The translations under genes were made by a program, and so were the position numbers. This document shows, one piece after another, positions 42,429 to 51,126 of a stretch of DNA of 64,000 nt. The stretch lies in assembly GCF_000316115.1 (NCBI RefSeq), contig NZ_JH993797.1, positions 5,132,486 to 5,196,485 of the forward strand. The letters run 5' to 3'. The stretch's first letter is position 1. Each line of letters begins with the position of its first letter. The DNA is from Leptolyngbya sp. PCC 7375 (GTDB taxonomy: Bacteria > Cyanobacteriota > Cyanobacteriia > Phormidesmidales > Phormidesmidaceae). Under the pieces are notes generated by a model, which was not told where the DNA came from, searched no databases, and was given only the letters and a program-made list of their open reading frames with translations.

Positions 42429-42518
42429 CCTTTAGAATATACGCCGATATCTGAAGCCATTGGTATGATCAGTAGATGTATAGACATCTGTCAACTGCCC
42501 TAATCAGAGGACTTTCCG

Positions 42519-42782
42519 TTGGTTGATGAACCTAACGAACAAAAGCAAGACTTTATTATGCCCCGTGCTTCTTACCATGGGGAATTTTCGCCTGAACGGA
42601 TGGTGTTCAACGCTAATTTGCAAGAGTTTGCCACCCGAATTTCACTGATTTGCAATCTAGAAACAGGGGGCAAAATCTCGTCTGAAGAGGCCTACCAGCA
42701 GATTAAAAGTCTGTGGAAAGAATTAAAGTCATCTAAAAAGAGTTTGTTAGATGAAGCCCAGAAACGTGGGGAAGGCTCCTAG
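42519..42782 (+). CDS. DUF7219 family protein
   Basis: This 87-residue conserved cyanobacterial protein of unknown function is recognised by FIMPRASYHGEFSPERMVFN, ANLQEFATRISLICNLETGG and KISSEEAYQQIKSLWKELKS. It starts at TTG 42519 with CAGAGGA upstream; the internal ATG at 42558 would remove little of the conserved region. It ends three bases from the convergent wecB gene. Confidence 0.75.
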   Translation: MVDEPNEQKQDFIMPRASYHGEFSPERMVFNANLQEFATRISLICNLETGGKISSEEAYQQIKSLWKELKSSKKSLLDEAQKRGEGS

Positions 42783-42785
42783 TTT

Positions 42786-43907
42786 TTAGCTGTTGAAATA
42801 AGCCAATACTGCTTGGACGATGCGTTCTGATGCCTTACCATCCCCAAATGGGTTAATGGCTCGGGCCATGGCATCGTAAGCCCCTGGATCCCTTAGTAAC
42901 TTTGCTGCTTCGGTAATAATCATCTCTGGGTCGGTGCCTACGAGTTTGGCTGTGCCCGCTTCCGCTGCTTCAGGTCGCTCCGTTGTTTCCCGCAAGACAA
43001 GAACAGGTTTCCCAAGGCCAGGGGCTTCTTCCTGTAATCCACCAGAATCCGTCATCAGTAGATAACACCGTTGCATGGCTCCCACTAGCTGGCCATAGTC
43101 CAGCGGCTCCACCAAAAATGTGCGAGGGTGGTGATCGAGGGCCGCTTTTAAGGGCTCTCTTACCGTTGGGTTGCGGTGCAACGGCAGCAGCAACGCCGTA
43201 TCCTCGAATTTGTCTAATACTTGCAGAAACCCCCTGGCAATATCCTGTAGCGGCTCCCCCCAGTTCTCCCGGCGATGTACGGTGGCTAGAATGACGCGAT
43301 GGGCTGTCCAATCTAGCCCAGGGACATCACAGGCAGGAGCCTTAGAGGCCACGGTTTGTAGGGCATCAATAACGGTATTGCCAGTTTTAAGGACAGTACC
43401 GCTGACGCCCGAGGCGGCTAGATTGGCCACCGATTTGTCAGTAGGTGGAAAATGCAACGTTGTGATCTGGGAGACCAAGCGACGATTGGCCTCTTCAGGA
43501 AACGGATTAAGAATATTGTCAGTGCGGAGTCCGGCCTCCACATGCCCCACGGGAATCTTCTGGTAAAACGCGGCGAGAGCGGCGGCAAAAGCAGTGGTTG
43601 TATCCCCCTGCACCAGCACGATGTGAGGCTGTAGTTCTTCAAAAAGTGTTTGTAAGCCTTGCAAACTGCGACAGGTAATGTCTGACAGGGTTTGCTTAGG
43701 CTGCATGATATTCAGATCCCGGTCAGCCTGAAGCCCAAATAGCTGCATGACCTGGTCCACCATCTCCCGATGTTGCCCCGTGAGTACAACCTGAGTATCA
43801 AAATCTGGTGTTTTCTGAAACTGTTGAATCACTGGGGCCAATTTAATTGCCTCAGGGCGTGTTCCCAGGGTGATACAGACGCGAATAGGAGATGTGGTCA
43901 TCGGCAT
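42786..43907 (-). CDS. wecB: UDP-N-acetylglucosamine 2-epimerase (non-hydrolysing)
   Basis: This 373-residue cytosolic enzyme interconverts UDP-GlcNAc and UDP-ManNAc for surface glycans. Family motifs are VCITLGTRPEAIKLAP, VQGDTTTAFAAALAAF, PVGHVEAGLRTDNILNPFPE, EEANRRLVSQ, TVHRRENWGEPL, and TDSGGLQEEAPGLGKPVLVL, ending RETTERPEA. The ATG at 43907 or 43901 is chosen because the sugar-nucleotide fold begins at once. The longer frame to 43994 lacks similarity. It may supply precursors to the glycan genes at 57.8-64 kb. Confidence 0.93.
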   Translation of the reverse strand: MPMTTSPIRVCITLGTRPEAIKLAPVIQQFQKTPDFDTQVVLTGQHREMVDQVMQLFGLQADRDLNIMQPKQTLSDITCRSLQGLQTLFEELQPHIVLVQGDTTTAFAAALAAFYQKIPVGHVEAGLRTDNILNPFPEEANRRLVSQITTLHFPPTDKSVANLAASGVSGTVLKTGNTVIDALQTVASKAPACDVPGLDWTAHRVILATVHRRENWGEPLQDIARGFLQVLDKFEDTALLLPLHRNPTVREPLKAALDHHPRTFLVEPLDYGQLVGAMQRCYLLMTDSGGLQEEAPGLGKPVLVLRETTERPEAAEAGTAKLVGTDPEMIITEAAKLLRDPGAYDAMARAINPFGDGKASERIVQAVLAYFNS

Positions 43908-44043
43908 AAAAACGTATATATCGTGCAGTATGGTCTGGAAACGGAGGTCGTAGTCAAGACCCGGCTGACCCCCTAGTAAAGTCTTCCACAGCAAGGCACA
44001 CTGTAATCTGTTTCATCTGCTTCACTGTTTTATCTCCCCCACC

Positions 44044-44505
44044 ATGCCTCAATCCATTGTTATCGATGCTGCGCACCTTCAGACTTTGGACCTGACAATG
44101 GCCCAAAGTACCTTGAGTCAAGTTGATTGGAAAACCGACTTTAAACTGAGTTTTGCTATCGATTATCCCCGCGAGGCCAATGACCCCCGCGAGCTGTCTG
44201 AGCTTCCTGAAGTACGGCTATGGTTTATTCGGCTCGATAGTCAATATCCCTGGCTACCCCTGTTTCTAGATGTTGAGTCGGGTGAGTTGGGCCGGTATGC
44301 AGCCATGCTAGTGCCCCATCAGTTCAGCCCCTTAGATGGCATTCGCTATAACCCAGAAGCTCTAGAGATTTTTGTGATGGGCAAAGTGTTTACCATTGCC
44401 CAGTGGCTTAAGGATAACCAAATTGATGGCATTGAAAAACTCAAACTGATGGTACGTACACTTGGATATGAGCTGGATGATGGCCTATTTGAGCTATTGC
44501 AGTAG
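44044..44505 (+). CDS. crr6: CRR6-family NdhI maturation factor
   Basis: This 153-residue protein matches CRR6 (DUF1817), which assists assembly of the NdhI subunit into the NDH-1 connecting arm. Conserved stretches are DFKLSFAIDYPREANDPREL, LPEVRLWFIRLDSQYPWLPL, FLDVESGELGRYAAMLVPHQ, and the C-terminal NPEALEIFVMGKVFTIAQWL. It is a single gene divergent from wecB. It complements ndhS in this window, but the two are 17 kb apart. Confidence 0.9.
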   Translation: MPQSIVIDAAHLQTLDLTMAQSTLSQVDWKTDFKLSFAIDYPREANDPRELSELPEVRLWFIRLDSQYPWLPLFLDVESGELGRYAAMLVPHQFSPLDGIRYNPEALEIFVMGKVFTIAQWLKDNQIDGIEKLKLMVRTLGYELDDGLFELLQ

Positions 44506-44684
44506 ATGTGTTGAGAAATGCCGATTTTTCAAGTACTTGGAGACATCGGCATCTGATAGCTGGCATCTATAGGTCGGCGAAGTCTTTAGCTGGAATTCGG
44601 GTCTCTTCAATTAGCACTTTAGGTATGTCGGTTTCAAAACACCGATGTCACAATAAAGCAAGAATGACCTTTCCCCGATGAACC

Positions 44685-44969
44685 ATGCTTGTCCAGCCTA
44701 CAGAGATTAAGTTCACGTTTTCGCTACCTGAGCTGGCAGAAGTGCATCGGCAAGAAGCTGAGAGCAAAGCCAGAGAAGCCTTTATTATGGTGCTCTTAAA
44801 GCATGGCGATATCAGTGCTGGTCATGCTGCTGAGCAACTGGCCATTGACCGCTGGCAATTATCTGCCCTGATGGCAAGTTATGACATCTCGCCTTTCCCC
44901 ACGCAAAGTGAGGAAGAGCTTGTACAGGAAGTGACACAAGCCATAAACAGGATGGATGGAGGCAACTGA
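44685..44969 (+). CDS. UPF0175 family antitoxin
   Basis: This 94-residue UPF0175 protein has a central helix-turn-helix-like core (EAFIMVLLKHGDISAGHAAE, QLAIDRWQLSALMASYDISP) and a C-terminal acidic tail that usually wraps the toxin. It precedes the DUF3368 toxin gene by three bases, the standard pair in cyanobacteria. Confidence 0.85.
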   Translation: MLVQPTEIKFTFSLPELAEVHRQEAESKAREAFIMVLLKHGDISAGHAAEQLAIDRWQLSALMASYDISPFPTQSEEELVQEVTQAINRMDGGN

Positions 44970-44972
44970 TTT

Positions 44973-45461
44973 GTGATAGTGGTCTCGGATACTACGCCCC
45001 TCAGTGAGTTAGCCAAGGTGGGTCACCTTGATTTACTGCATCGAGTTTATGGTGAAATCCGTATTCCGAGAGAGGTATACGATGAAGTTACTACAGGCAA
45101 TCACCCAGCTATTGCTCAAGTGAAGTCTTTGGATTGGCTAAGGGTACACGCTGTTAGGCAACCTGATCGAGTGATTGAGCTTCAAAATGCTACTCGACTG
45201 GGTAAAGGGGAATGTGCAGCCATGATTTTGGCTGAAGAACATCAGGCAGATCAGCTATTGTTAGATGATTTGGATGCTCGTCGAGTTGCTCTATCTCGTA
45301 ACTTACCGGTAGTAGGTACTGTTGGCACGTTATTGGTGGCAAAGCAGCGAGGAGTCATTGATAGCGTTAAAGATATTTTGGTGGCTTTAATTGACCAAGG
45401 AACTCGAATTAGTCCAAGGCTCTATCAAAGTGCGATCGCAGCTGCCAATGAGTCAGAGTAA
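44973..45461 (+). CDS. DUF3368 PIN-like toxin
   Basis: This 162-residue PIN-fold nuclease has acidic residues in VSDTTPLSELAKVGHLDLL, GKGECAAMILAEEHQA and LLLDDLDARRVALSRNL, and the VVGTVGTLLVAKQRGVI helix typical of DUF3368. It forms a toxin-antitoxin pair with the UPF0175 gene just upstream. The start could be GTG 44973 directly after the antitoxin stop. It appears intact. Confidence 0.85.
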   Translation: MIVVSDTTPLSELAKVGHLDLLHRVYGEIRIPREVYDEVTTGNHPAIAQVKSLDWLRVHAVRQPDRVIELQNATRLGKGECAAMILAEEHQADQLLLDDLDARRVALSRNLPVVGTVGTLLVAKQRGVIDSVKDILVALIDQGTRISPRLYQSAIAAANESE

Positions 45462-45802
45462 AACAACTCACAAAATCCTTTCGCAAAGTCCTCTGATAGT
45501 TTTTCTGGAGCAAAAGTTTAATCAATAACACCGCATATCAAAGGACACTTCATGGTTGCAGCAATGCCTGATAGCAAAAGTCCTAAGAGCCAGAGTTTTT
45601 TCCTGCCGATTTTAAAGATTGGCTAGGTTAATGACTTAGCTCCAATGAGTACTTTGTATGCTATTCAGTTATTCAGCCAATTGCTTCAGACCCGAGAGTA
45701 CGATACAAATCTTACGGATGTACAAAGTAAATCCTAAGTTGGGTTTATGGCTGCACCACTCATAATAGATAGCCATGGTTATGGCAGAGGAGCAACCCGC
45801 TA
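45462..45802. other. Noncoding 341-base gap
   Basis: No gene, repeat or RNA is recognised. A 24-codon ORF begins at 45552 (MVAAMPDSKS) without family resemblance. GAGGAG at 45788-45793 is the ribosome site for the next gene. Confidence 0.5.
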
Positions 45803-46966
45803 ATGGCAGGCATTTTGGGCACGCTGGCGATATTGCTAGTCTTGGCAGTTTGGTTACTAATTGAACGGCAGTATCAGAGTCGCCCTGGCAATCAGTTAGA
45901 GCTGGAATCTGGCAAATGGACAATTACTACGCGAGAGCCCCAGCACTATGTCATTGAGGGTGAACCTTCGCTGATTAATCTGACGCGCACCTTAGAAATT
46001 ATGGTGCCGGAGATTTCCGTCGAGACAGAGCTACTGTCAGGAACCAGCTTGGATGGCATCACGGTCAAAGCAAAGCTAGTATCGAATCACGCAGATGCTC
46101 CTGCTAGGCCCGATAACTATTGGTTTGCCTACATTGTCAAAACCGCTAAATCCACAGGGTTGAAGATTAAAGTAGATATCCAGGGGCCTGATTTGTCTAA
46201 GCTCAAGGCTCTGTGGGTCAAGGTGCATTATCTCACCTATGGCCCTGAGGGGCGCATTCCCAAAATGGGCAATGTGGTGGTGCCCCTGAAGTACCCTGAC
46301 CCCGATGCTCCTCAAAACTGGCGGTCTACACCAAAAGCAGACGTGTTGCCGATTCCCACTCATCTGCTGGGACCCTTGGATAATCCCATTGATACGGTGA
46401 AGCGCTATGTGGAGCCCTTTGCTAAGCCGGGGGACATTGTCACCATTGGGGAAACGCCGGTGGCCATTATGCAGGGTCGGTGGCGACACCCCAGTAGCAT
46501 TAAACCAGGCTGGGTAGCGAAGCGGATTTGCTATTTCTTTATGCCCACATCTAGTCTGGCGACGGCCTGTGGTATGCAAACCCTGGTGGATCTGGTGGGA
46601 CCATGGCGGGTGGTGTATGCCTTTGTGGTGGGTGCGATCGCAAAGAAATTCTTGGGTCGTGCTGGCATGTTTTACGTACTTGCAGGTGAGCAGGCCCGCT
46701 TGATTGATGATGTCACCGGCACCTTACCCCCCTACGACCAATTCATTGTGCTGGGTCCAGACAACCCTGAAAAAATTGTTCAAGATATTTATGACGTAAC
46801 TGGCCTGAAAGCGGCCATTGTCGATGTCAATGATTTGAAAGCGGTTAAAATATTAGCAGCTACACCTAGCACTGACGTAGACTTGATAACGAGTGCTCTG
46901 CTCGATAATCCGGCTGGTAACGCTGATGAACAGACTCCTGTAGTCTTGATTCATCCTAAATCCTAG
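45803..46966 (+). CDS. CofE-like (F420-0:gamma-glutamyl ligase-like) membrane-anchored protein
   Basis: This 387-residue protein has one N-terminal membrane anchor (GTLAILLVLAVWLLIERQYQ) and, from about residue 205, a domain related to coenzyme F420 gamma-glutamyl ligase (FAKPGDIVTIGETPVAIMQG, ending DVTGLKAAIVDVNDLKAVKI). Cyanobacterial homologs carry this name, but most cyanobacteria are not known to make F420 through CofE, so the substrate is unclear. The middle part (EISVETELLSGTSLDGITVK) is family-specific. It is followed closely by the GNAT and ruvX genes. Confidence 0.75.
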   Translation: MAGILGTLAILLVLAVWLLIERQYQSRPGNQLELESGKWTITTREPQHYVIEGEPSLINLTRTLEIMVPEISVETELLSGTSLDGITVKAKLVSNHADAPARPDNYWFAYIVKTAKSTGLKIKVDIQGPDLSKLKALWVKVHYLTYGPEGRIPKMGNVVVPLKYPDPDAPQNWRSTPKADVLPIPTHLLGPLDNPIDTVKRYVEPFAKPGDIVTIGETPVAIMQGRWRHPSSIKPGWVAKRICYFFMPTSSLATACGMQTLVDLVGPWRVVYAFVVGAIAKKFLGRAGMFYVLAGEQARLIDDVTGTLPPYDQFIVLGPDNPEKIVQDIYDVTGLKAAIVDVNDLKAVKILAATPSTDVDLITSALLDNPAGNADEQTPVVLIHPKS

Positions 46967-46990
46967 GGATTTTGTCCATATTTTGGTCCT

Positions 46991-48163
46991 ATGACACCCG
47001 TTAACCTCTCTGACTCCATTGCGGTTCGTCCCGTACATTTTCGTGACTTAGAAAAGCTGATGCCCGATGGTGGCTCAGAGGTGGTTACCTGTGGCGCATT
47101 TACCAAAAATCAGCCCGTACTCGACTCGGGACATCTGTTTGGCAAAGAGGCTTGGCAGCGTTTATCTCGTCTGGTAAATCCTCTACAGCCCAAGACCATT
47201 ACCTTTGCTGCTGGCTGTAAACATACTACCCAGGGTGTGATTCAGGTTTCGCCATTTAACTCTACGCGCAGCACCTGGCGGATTGACCAGGTGATGGTGA
47301 AAGCATCCTCTGACGAGGTCCTAACCCTGAACCTAGACTTGGCCAGTTTGCTGCTGCGCCACTGCTTTGAAACCATTGTTGAGGCCCACACCTGGATCAG
47401 TGAAACCAGTATCCAAGATAAGTTTGGGCTAGGCCTCTATCGCCAAAATGGGTTTCAGCCCCTGGCCTATGTCACCTACTGGTCCATAGACGCAGAGCAA
47501 ATTACCAGTCTGGCGGAAAATGAGCCAGATTTACCCAATCTATTGCCGGTCAGCAACGCTGATGCCCAGCTGATTTACCACCTGGAAACAGCGTCGATGC
47601 CACCTCAGTTGCGTCAGGTGTTTGATCACCAGATTCAGGACTTTCGGACGCGCTCCATTGCTGGTGTGAGAGCCCAAGTGCAGCGTTGGCTAGGTCAGTC
47701 TGAGTCAGTTTCAGCTTATGTATTTGAACCCCAGCGGAAGGCGGCCATTGGCTACTTTAGTCTGCGTCTCTCCCAGGATACTGAGCAACCGAATCGGGCA
47801 AAACTCACCGTCCATCCTGCCTACACTTGGCTATATCCAGAGCTCATGGCTCAAATGGCTCAGGTGTTGCAAGGGGCATCCAACCAAACCCTACAGCTGG
47901 CCTCTTTGGACTATCAGCCTGAGCGCGAAAGTTATTTACGGGAAATTGATGCCACAGAAGTAAGTCACACAGTGATGATGTCCCGTTCTGTATGGCATAA
48001 GGTACGTGAGTCAAAGGCTGTTTCCATTGAGGGTTTACAGGATGTTTTGCAGGGGTTACAGCCCTCTGGTAAAGCGATTCCGAGTCGCTTTTTTTGGGAT
48101 GCCGCTAATTCTGGTTTGAGACGCCCAGCCAGGGATGACTCTTCGGGTGGGACAGCGGGTTAA
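46991..48163 (+). CDS. GNAT-related acyltransferase-like protein
   Basis: This 390-residue protein conserved in cyanobacteria beside ruvX has two GNAT-like halves: residues 1-180 (SIAVRPVHFRDLEKLMPDGG, IVEAHTWISETSIQDKFGLG, LYRQNGFQPLAYVTYW) and about 190-340. The pyrophosphate-binding Q/RxxGxG/A loop is not clearly conserved, so enzymatic activity is uncertain. It ends three bases before ruvX. Confidence 0.7.
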   Translation: MTPVNLSDSIAVRPVHFRDLEKLMPDGGSEVVTCGAFTKNQPVLDSGHLFGKEAWQRLSRLVNPLQPKTITFAAGCKHTTQGVIQVSPFNSTRSTWRIDQVMVKASSDEVLTLNLDLASLLLRHCFETIVEAHTWISETSIQDKFGLGLYRQNGFQPLAYVTYWSIDAEQITSLAENEPDLPNLLPVSNADAQLIYHLETASMPPQLRQVFDHQIQDFRTRSIAGVRAQVQRWLGQSESVSAYVFEPQRKAAIGYFSLRLSQDTEQPNRAKLTVHPAYTWLYPELMAQMAQVLQGASNQTLQLASLDYQPERESYLREIDATEVSHTVMMSRSVWHKVRESKAVSIEGLQDVLQGLQPSGKAIPSRFFWDAANSGLRRPARDDSSGGTAG

Positions 48164-48166
48164 CGC

Positions 48167-48595
48167 ATGATTTCTGTCTTGGGATTAGATATTGGTAGCA
48201 AGCGGATTGGTATAGCTGGTTGCGATCGCACAGGCCTGATTGCTACGGGGTTAACCACCATTGAAAACAAGTCTTTTGTCTATGTGACTGAACAACTTAG
48301 GCAACTTGTTCGTCAGCGTGGGGCCACCCTGCTAGTGGTGGGCTTGCCCTACACCTTGGATGGGACAAAGGGAGCCCAGGCTAAGCGGGTGCAAAAATTC
48401 ACTAAGCGTTTGGCTAAGGCTTTGAGTTTGCCCGTGGCTTATGTAGATGAGCGGCTGACATCAGTGGAAGCAGAGCAGCAGCTGCAAGCAGAGCGCCGCC
48501 CCATTGAAAAAAATAAGGGCCTAATAGACCGTCGAGCGGCTGCTATTATTTTGCAGCAGTGGCTAGACAGCTCTCGGGCTGATCGCCCTTCTTAG
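48167..48595 (+). CDS. ruvX: Putative pre-16S rRNA nuclease / Holliday junction resolvase RuvX (YqgF)
   Basis: This 142-residue RNase H-fold protein has the active-site acids visible: Asp in LGLDIGSKRIGIAGCDRTG, Glu region YVDERLTSVEAEQQL, and Asp in GLIDRRAAAIILQQWLD. VVGLPYTLDGTKGAQAKRVQ is a strong family signature. It is implicated in 16S rRNA 5' maturation and DNA processing. The gene order ruvX, DUF3727, mltG, yqeG, proB is a common cyanobacterial arrangement. Confidence 0.93.
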   Translation: MISVLGLDIGSKRIGIAGCDRTGLIATGLTTIENKSFVYVTEQLRQLVRQRGATLLVVGLPYTLDGTKGAQAKRVQKFTKRLAKALSLPVAYVDERLTSVEAEQQLQAERRPIEKNKGLIDRRAAAIILQQWLDSSRADRPS

Positions 48596-48628
48596 TTAGG
48601 GCCTCTGCCCAATGATCCACAACCACGC

Positions 48629-49213
48629 ATGGCAAATTTGAATCACAACTCCAATCAAAATTCTGACCCGTCTCCTGATTTTCAACAGGGAGGCCAGCCC
48701 ATCGTGACCCTCACTGATGATGGCGGTCATACCCTCGCTTGTTACGTTGAAAAATCCATTACCCTCAGTAATTCTGGCCAAGAGTATTTACTGCTACTCC
48801 CTGTTTCTGCCCCGATCGAGATTTTTAGCTGGCAGGATAACGATGATACCTTGGCGGATATTGAGGATGAGGAGATTGATCCGCTCTTTCCCAGTGCCCG
48901 TGCAGTTTTAGCTGAGTTAGACTTGACCTTGCAGCGTAGTGCTTATACGCTGACAGCCGTAGGTAATATCCCTGATGCAGAAGACGAAAGTTGTTTCGCA
49001 TTAGAGGTCGATGATGGGGGGGCAACGGACAATTTTCAAATGCTGGCGCAGTTTTATCATCGCGATCAGCGTTATGTGACCTGTACACCTCTAGAGCCCT
49101 TACTTTTCTTTGCCTACCGCACTGATGCTGATACGGTGATGTTGCTATCCCCTGAAGAGTTTCAGCGGTTGCAACCCCAAATTGAAGATCAGCTTTTTGA
49201 GGGCTTAGATTAG
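48629..49213 (+). CDS. DUF3727 domain protein
   Basis: This 194-residue acidic cyanobacterial protein is of unknown function. Similarity to the DUF3727 family is visible in IVTLTDDGGHTLACYVEKSI, YLLLLPVSAPIEIFSW, IEDEEIDPLFPSARAVLAEL and FYHRDQRYVTCTPLEPLLFF. It is almost always beside ruvX in cyanobacteria. Confidence 0.85.
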   Translation: MANLNHNSNQNSDPSPDFQQGGQPIVTLTDDGGHTLACYVEKSITLSNSGQEYLLLLPVSAPIEIFSWQDNDDTLADIEDEEIDPLFPSARAVLAELDLTLQRSAYTLTAVGNIPDAEDESCFALEVDDGGATDNFQMLAQFYHRDQRYVTCTPLEPLLFFAYRTDADTVMLLSPEEFQRLQPQIEDQLFEGLD

Positions 49214-49275
49214 GCATCTACAGTTGAACGTAACAAACAATTCTGAACCTGGTCCATGGCCTGTCTAAACGAATT

Positions 49276-50334
49276 ATGGGTTGTTTAAAACGACTATTTT
49301 ATGTTGGCATTTTCCCAGTTGCCTTAGGTGTGGCCGCTTGGCAAGGGTGGTCATGGTGGAGCTGGGCCAATAGCCCTGTATTGGCGAGAGAGGACGAACA
49401 GCCCATACAGTTGCAGATTCCATCGGGCACTGCCGCTCAGCAAATTGGCCAAGACTTAGAAGCAGCTGGCTTAATCCGCTCTACCACTGCCTGGAAAGTC
49501 TGGAATCGTCTTCAGGAATTTAAAAATCGCGAAGGAGGTCTACAGGCGGGGACCTATTCGCTATCGCCCACCCAATCCATGTCGGAGATTGCCGACCAAA
49601 TCTGGACTGGAGATGTGGTACAAACCAGCTTTACGATTCCGGAAGGCTGGAATCGTACTCAGATGGCGCAAGCTTTAGAGGCACAAGGTCTGGCCAGTGC
49701 TGATGACTTTTTGCGTTCTACTGAAGAAATTCCCTATGCCCAGTTTCCCTGGCTGCCTCAGGGGTTGCCCCATCTGGAAGGGTATCTCTATCCAGATACC
49801 TATCAGCTGCCCAGCGAGCAAATGGATGCTGATAGCATTGTTGATGTGATGCTGCTGCGCTTTGAACAGGTGGCTCTGCCTGTGTATCAGCAAGGAACCA
49901 GCCCCTATTCTCTAGATGAGTGGGTAAACTTAGCTAGCATCGTTGAAAAAGAATCTGTGGTGCCTGAGGAACGGGATACGATTGCCGGAGTATTTGCTCG
50001 ACGGCTGCGGGAAGGTATCAGTCTGGGATCTGATCCAACGGTGGAATATGGTCTGGGGGTGACTCAAACACCAGAAAAACCACTAACCTTGACCCAAGTC
50101 AATACCCCCAACCCTTACAATACCTATCGTAACTTAGGACTTCCTCCAACTCCGATCGCCAGCCCTGGCATTGCCAGTTTAGAAGCTGCCTTAAATCCAC
50201 CGGATACGGAGTTTCTCTACTTTGTTGCTCGCTATGACGGTACCCATGTGTTTAGCCGTTCTTTGGCAGAACATGAGCGGGCCCAGGGTGAGATTCGAGA
50301 TCGCATTGATGCCCAGTTAGGGGATGATCTTTAA
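49276..50334 (+). CDS. mltG: Endolytic transglycosylase MltG
   Basis: This 352-residue protein has one N-terminal membrane segment (LFYVGIFPVALGVAAWQGWS) and a YceG domain that cuts nascent glycan strands. A LysM-like segment (IPSGTAAQQIGQDLEAAGLI) precedes the catalytic part. The catalytic Glu lies in LASIVEKESVVPEERDTIAG, followed by VFARRLREGISLGSDPTVEY and NPYNTYRNLGLPPTPIASPG. It is complete compared with bacterial MltG. Confidence 0.93.
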   Translation: MGCLKRLFYVGIFPVALGVAAWQGWSWWSWANSPVLAREDEQPIQLQIPSGTAAQQIGQDLEAAGLIRSTTAWKVWNRLQEFKNREGGLQAGTYSLSPTQSMSEIADQIWTGDVVQTSFTIPEGWNRTQMAQALEAQGLASADDFLRSTEEIPYAQFPWLPQGLPHLEGYLYPDTYQLPSEQMDADSIVDVMLLRFEQVALPVYQQGTSPYSLDEWVNLASIVEKESVVPEERDTIAGVFARRLREGISLGSDPTVEYGLGVTQTPEKPLTLTQVNTPNPYNTYRNLGLPPTPIASPGIASLEAALNPPDTEFLYFVARYDGTHVFSRSLAEHERAQGEIRDRIDAQLGDDL

Positions 50335-50347
50335 GCACTGTTAACCA

Positions 50348-50368
50348 GGGCAGGCACAAGACCTGCCC
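50348..50368. repeat. Hairpin GGGCAGG-CACAAGA-CCTGCCC
   Basis: A perfect 7-bp stem with a 7-base loop lies in the 44-base gap between mltG and yqeG. The GGCAGGCACAAGACCTGCC pattern is a common dispersed repeat in cyanobacteria. There is no T-run, so termination is doubtful. Confidence 0.7.
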
Positions 50369-50378
50369 CTACCTAACC

Positions 50379-50906
50379 ATGACGCCTTGGGGTCGCCTCC
50401 TACAACCTGACCTTGCCCTTGATGCTTCTGTCCTGGGCCTTACTCCTGAGCTGATTCAGCAGCATCAGCTCAAGGGGCTGATTCTTGATGTAGATGAAAC
50501 CTTGGTGCCGTTTCAGCAAAGTCAGCCTCTAGAAGAGGTGCGTCAGTGGCTGCAACAGATGCAAATGTTAGTGCCAGTGGTGCTGGTCAGTAATAATCTT
50601 AGCCATAGCCGCATTAGGCGGATTGCGGAAACCTTGGAGGTGCCATTTTATACGAGTGCAGGTAAGCCGTCCCGACGTAAGCTGCGTCAAGCCGCAGAGC
50701 TAATGAAACTGCCTCACCATGAAATTGCCATGGTGGGCGATCGGTTATTCACCGATGTCTTAGGGGGCAATCGCCTAGGTTTGTTTACGGTTTTGGTAGA
50801 ACCCATGGTGGACCCAATGGCGGCAAATTCCCCAAAACAATGTCTGCGTAATGCTGAGATTTGGCTATCTAAGCGTCTTGGTGTGGTGCTAGCTGATCGC
50901 ACTTGA
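50379..50906 (+). CDS. YqeG-family HAD phosphatase
   Basis: This 175-residue HAD subfamily IIIA protein has motif I LKGLILDVDETLVPFQ (nucleophile and acid Asp), motif II VVLVSNNLS, motif III near SAGKPSRRKLRQA, and motif IV MVGDRLFTDVLGGNRLG. In bacteria, YqeG-type enzymes include phosphatidylglycerophosphate phosphatases, but its substrate here is not shown. Confidence 0.87.
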   Translation: MTPWGRLLQPDLALDASVLGLTPELIQQHQLKGLILDVDETLVPFQQSQPLEEVRQWLQQMQMLVPVVLVSNNLSHSRIRRIAETLEVPFYTSAGKPSRRKLRQAAELMKLPHHEIAMVGDRLFTDVLGGNRLGLFTVLVEPMVDPMAANSPKQCLRNAEIWLSKRLGVVLADRT

Positions 50907-50964
50907 TTTTTCGTTTAAAATCTAAAAAAAAATATTAGGTCAGCCAGATTGTCAGAGGTTGATT

Positions 50965-51069
50965 GTGATTGCATTACAAAGGAGCACCTTTTATCAAGAT
51001 CCTGCTGGAGAAATGCGCGCGAATTTTAGATATGGGGGCAGCTTTGGCCGTCCCCCTTCTTTTTATTGA
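50965..51069 (+). CDS. Candidate 34-residue small protein
   Basis: GTG 50965 opens 34 codons (MIALQRSTFYQDPAGEMRAN, then FRYGGSFGRPPSFY) to TGA 51067. AGAGG lies at the right distance upstream. The composition (Y, F, R, G and PP) looks coded rather than random. The 3' half overlaps GGGGGCAGCTTTGGCCGTCC followed by CCCTTCTTTTTATT, which could instead be part of a terminator. I do not recognise a family. Confidence 0.35.
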   Translation: MIALQRSTFYQDPAGEMRANFRYGGSFGRPPSFY

Positions 51070-51126
51070 ATTGGAATTTTGTATGACAATAGGCTCTGTT
51101 ACTAGTTCCCACCTTCATCGATTTCT

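Noticed and set aside
43171..43566. Plus-strand ORFs inside wecB
   Set aside because: Antisense shadows of the strongly supported epimerase gene.
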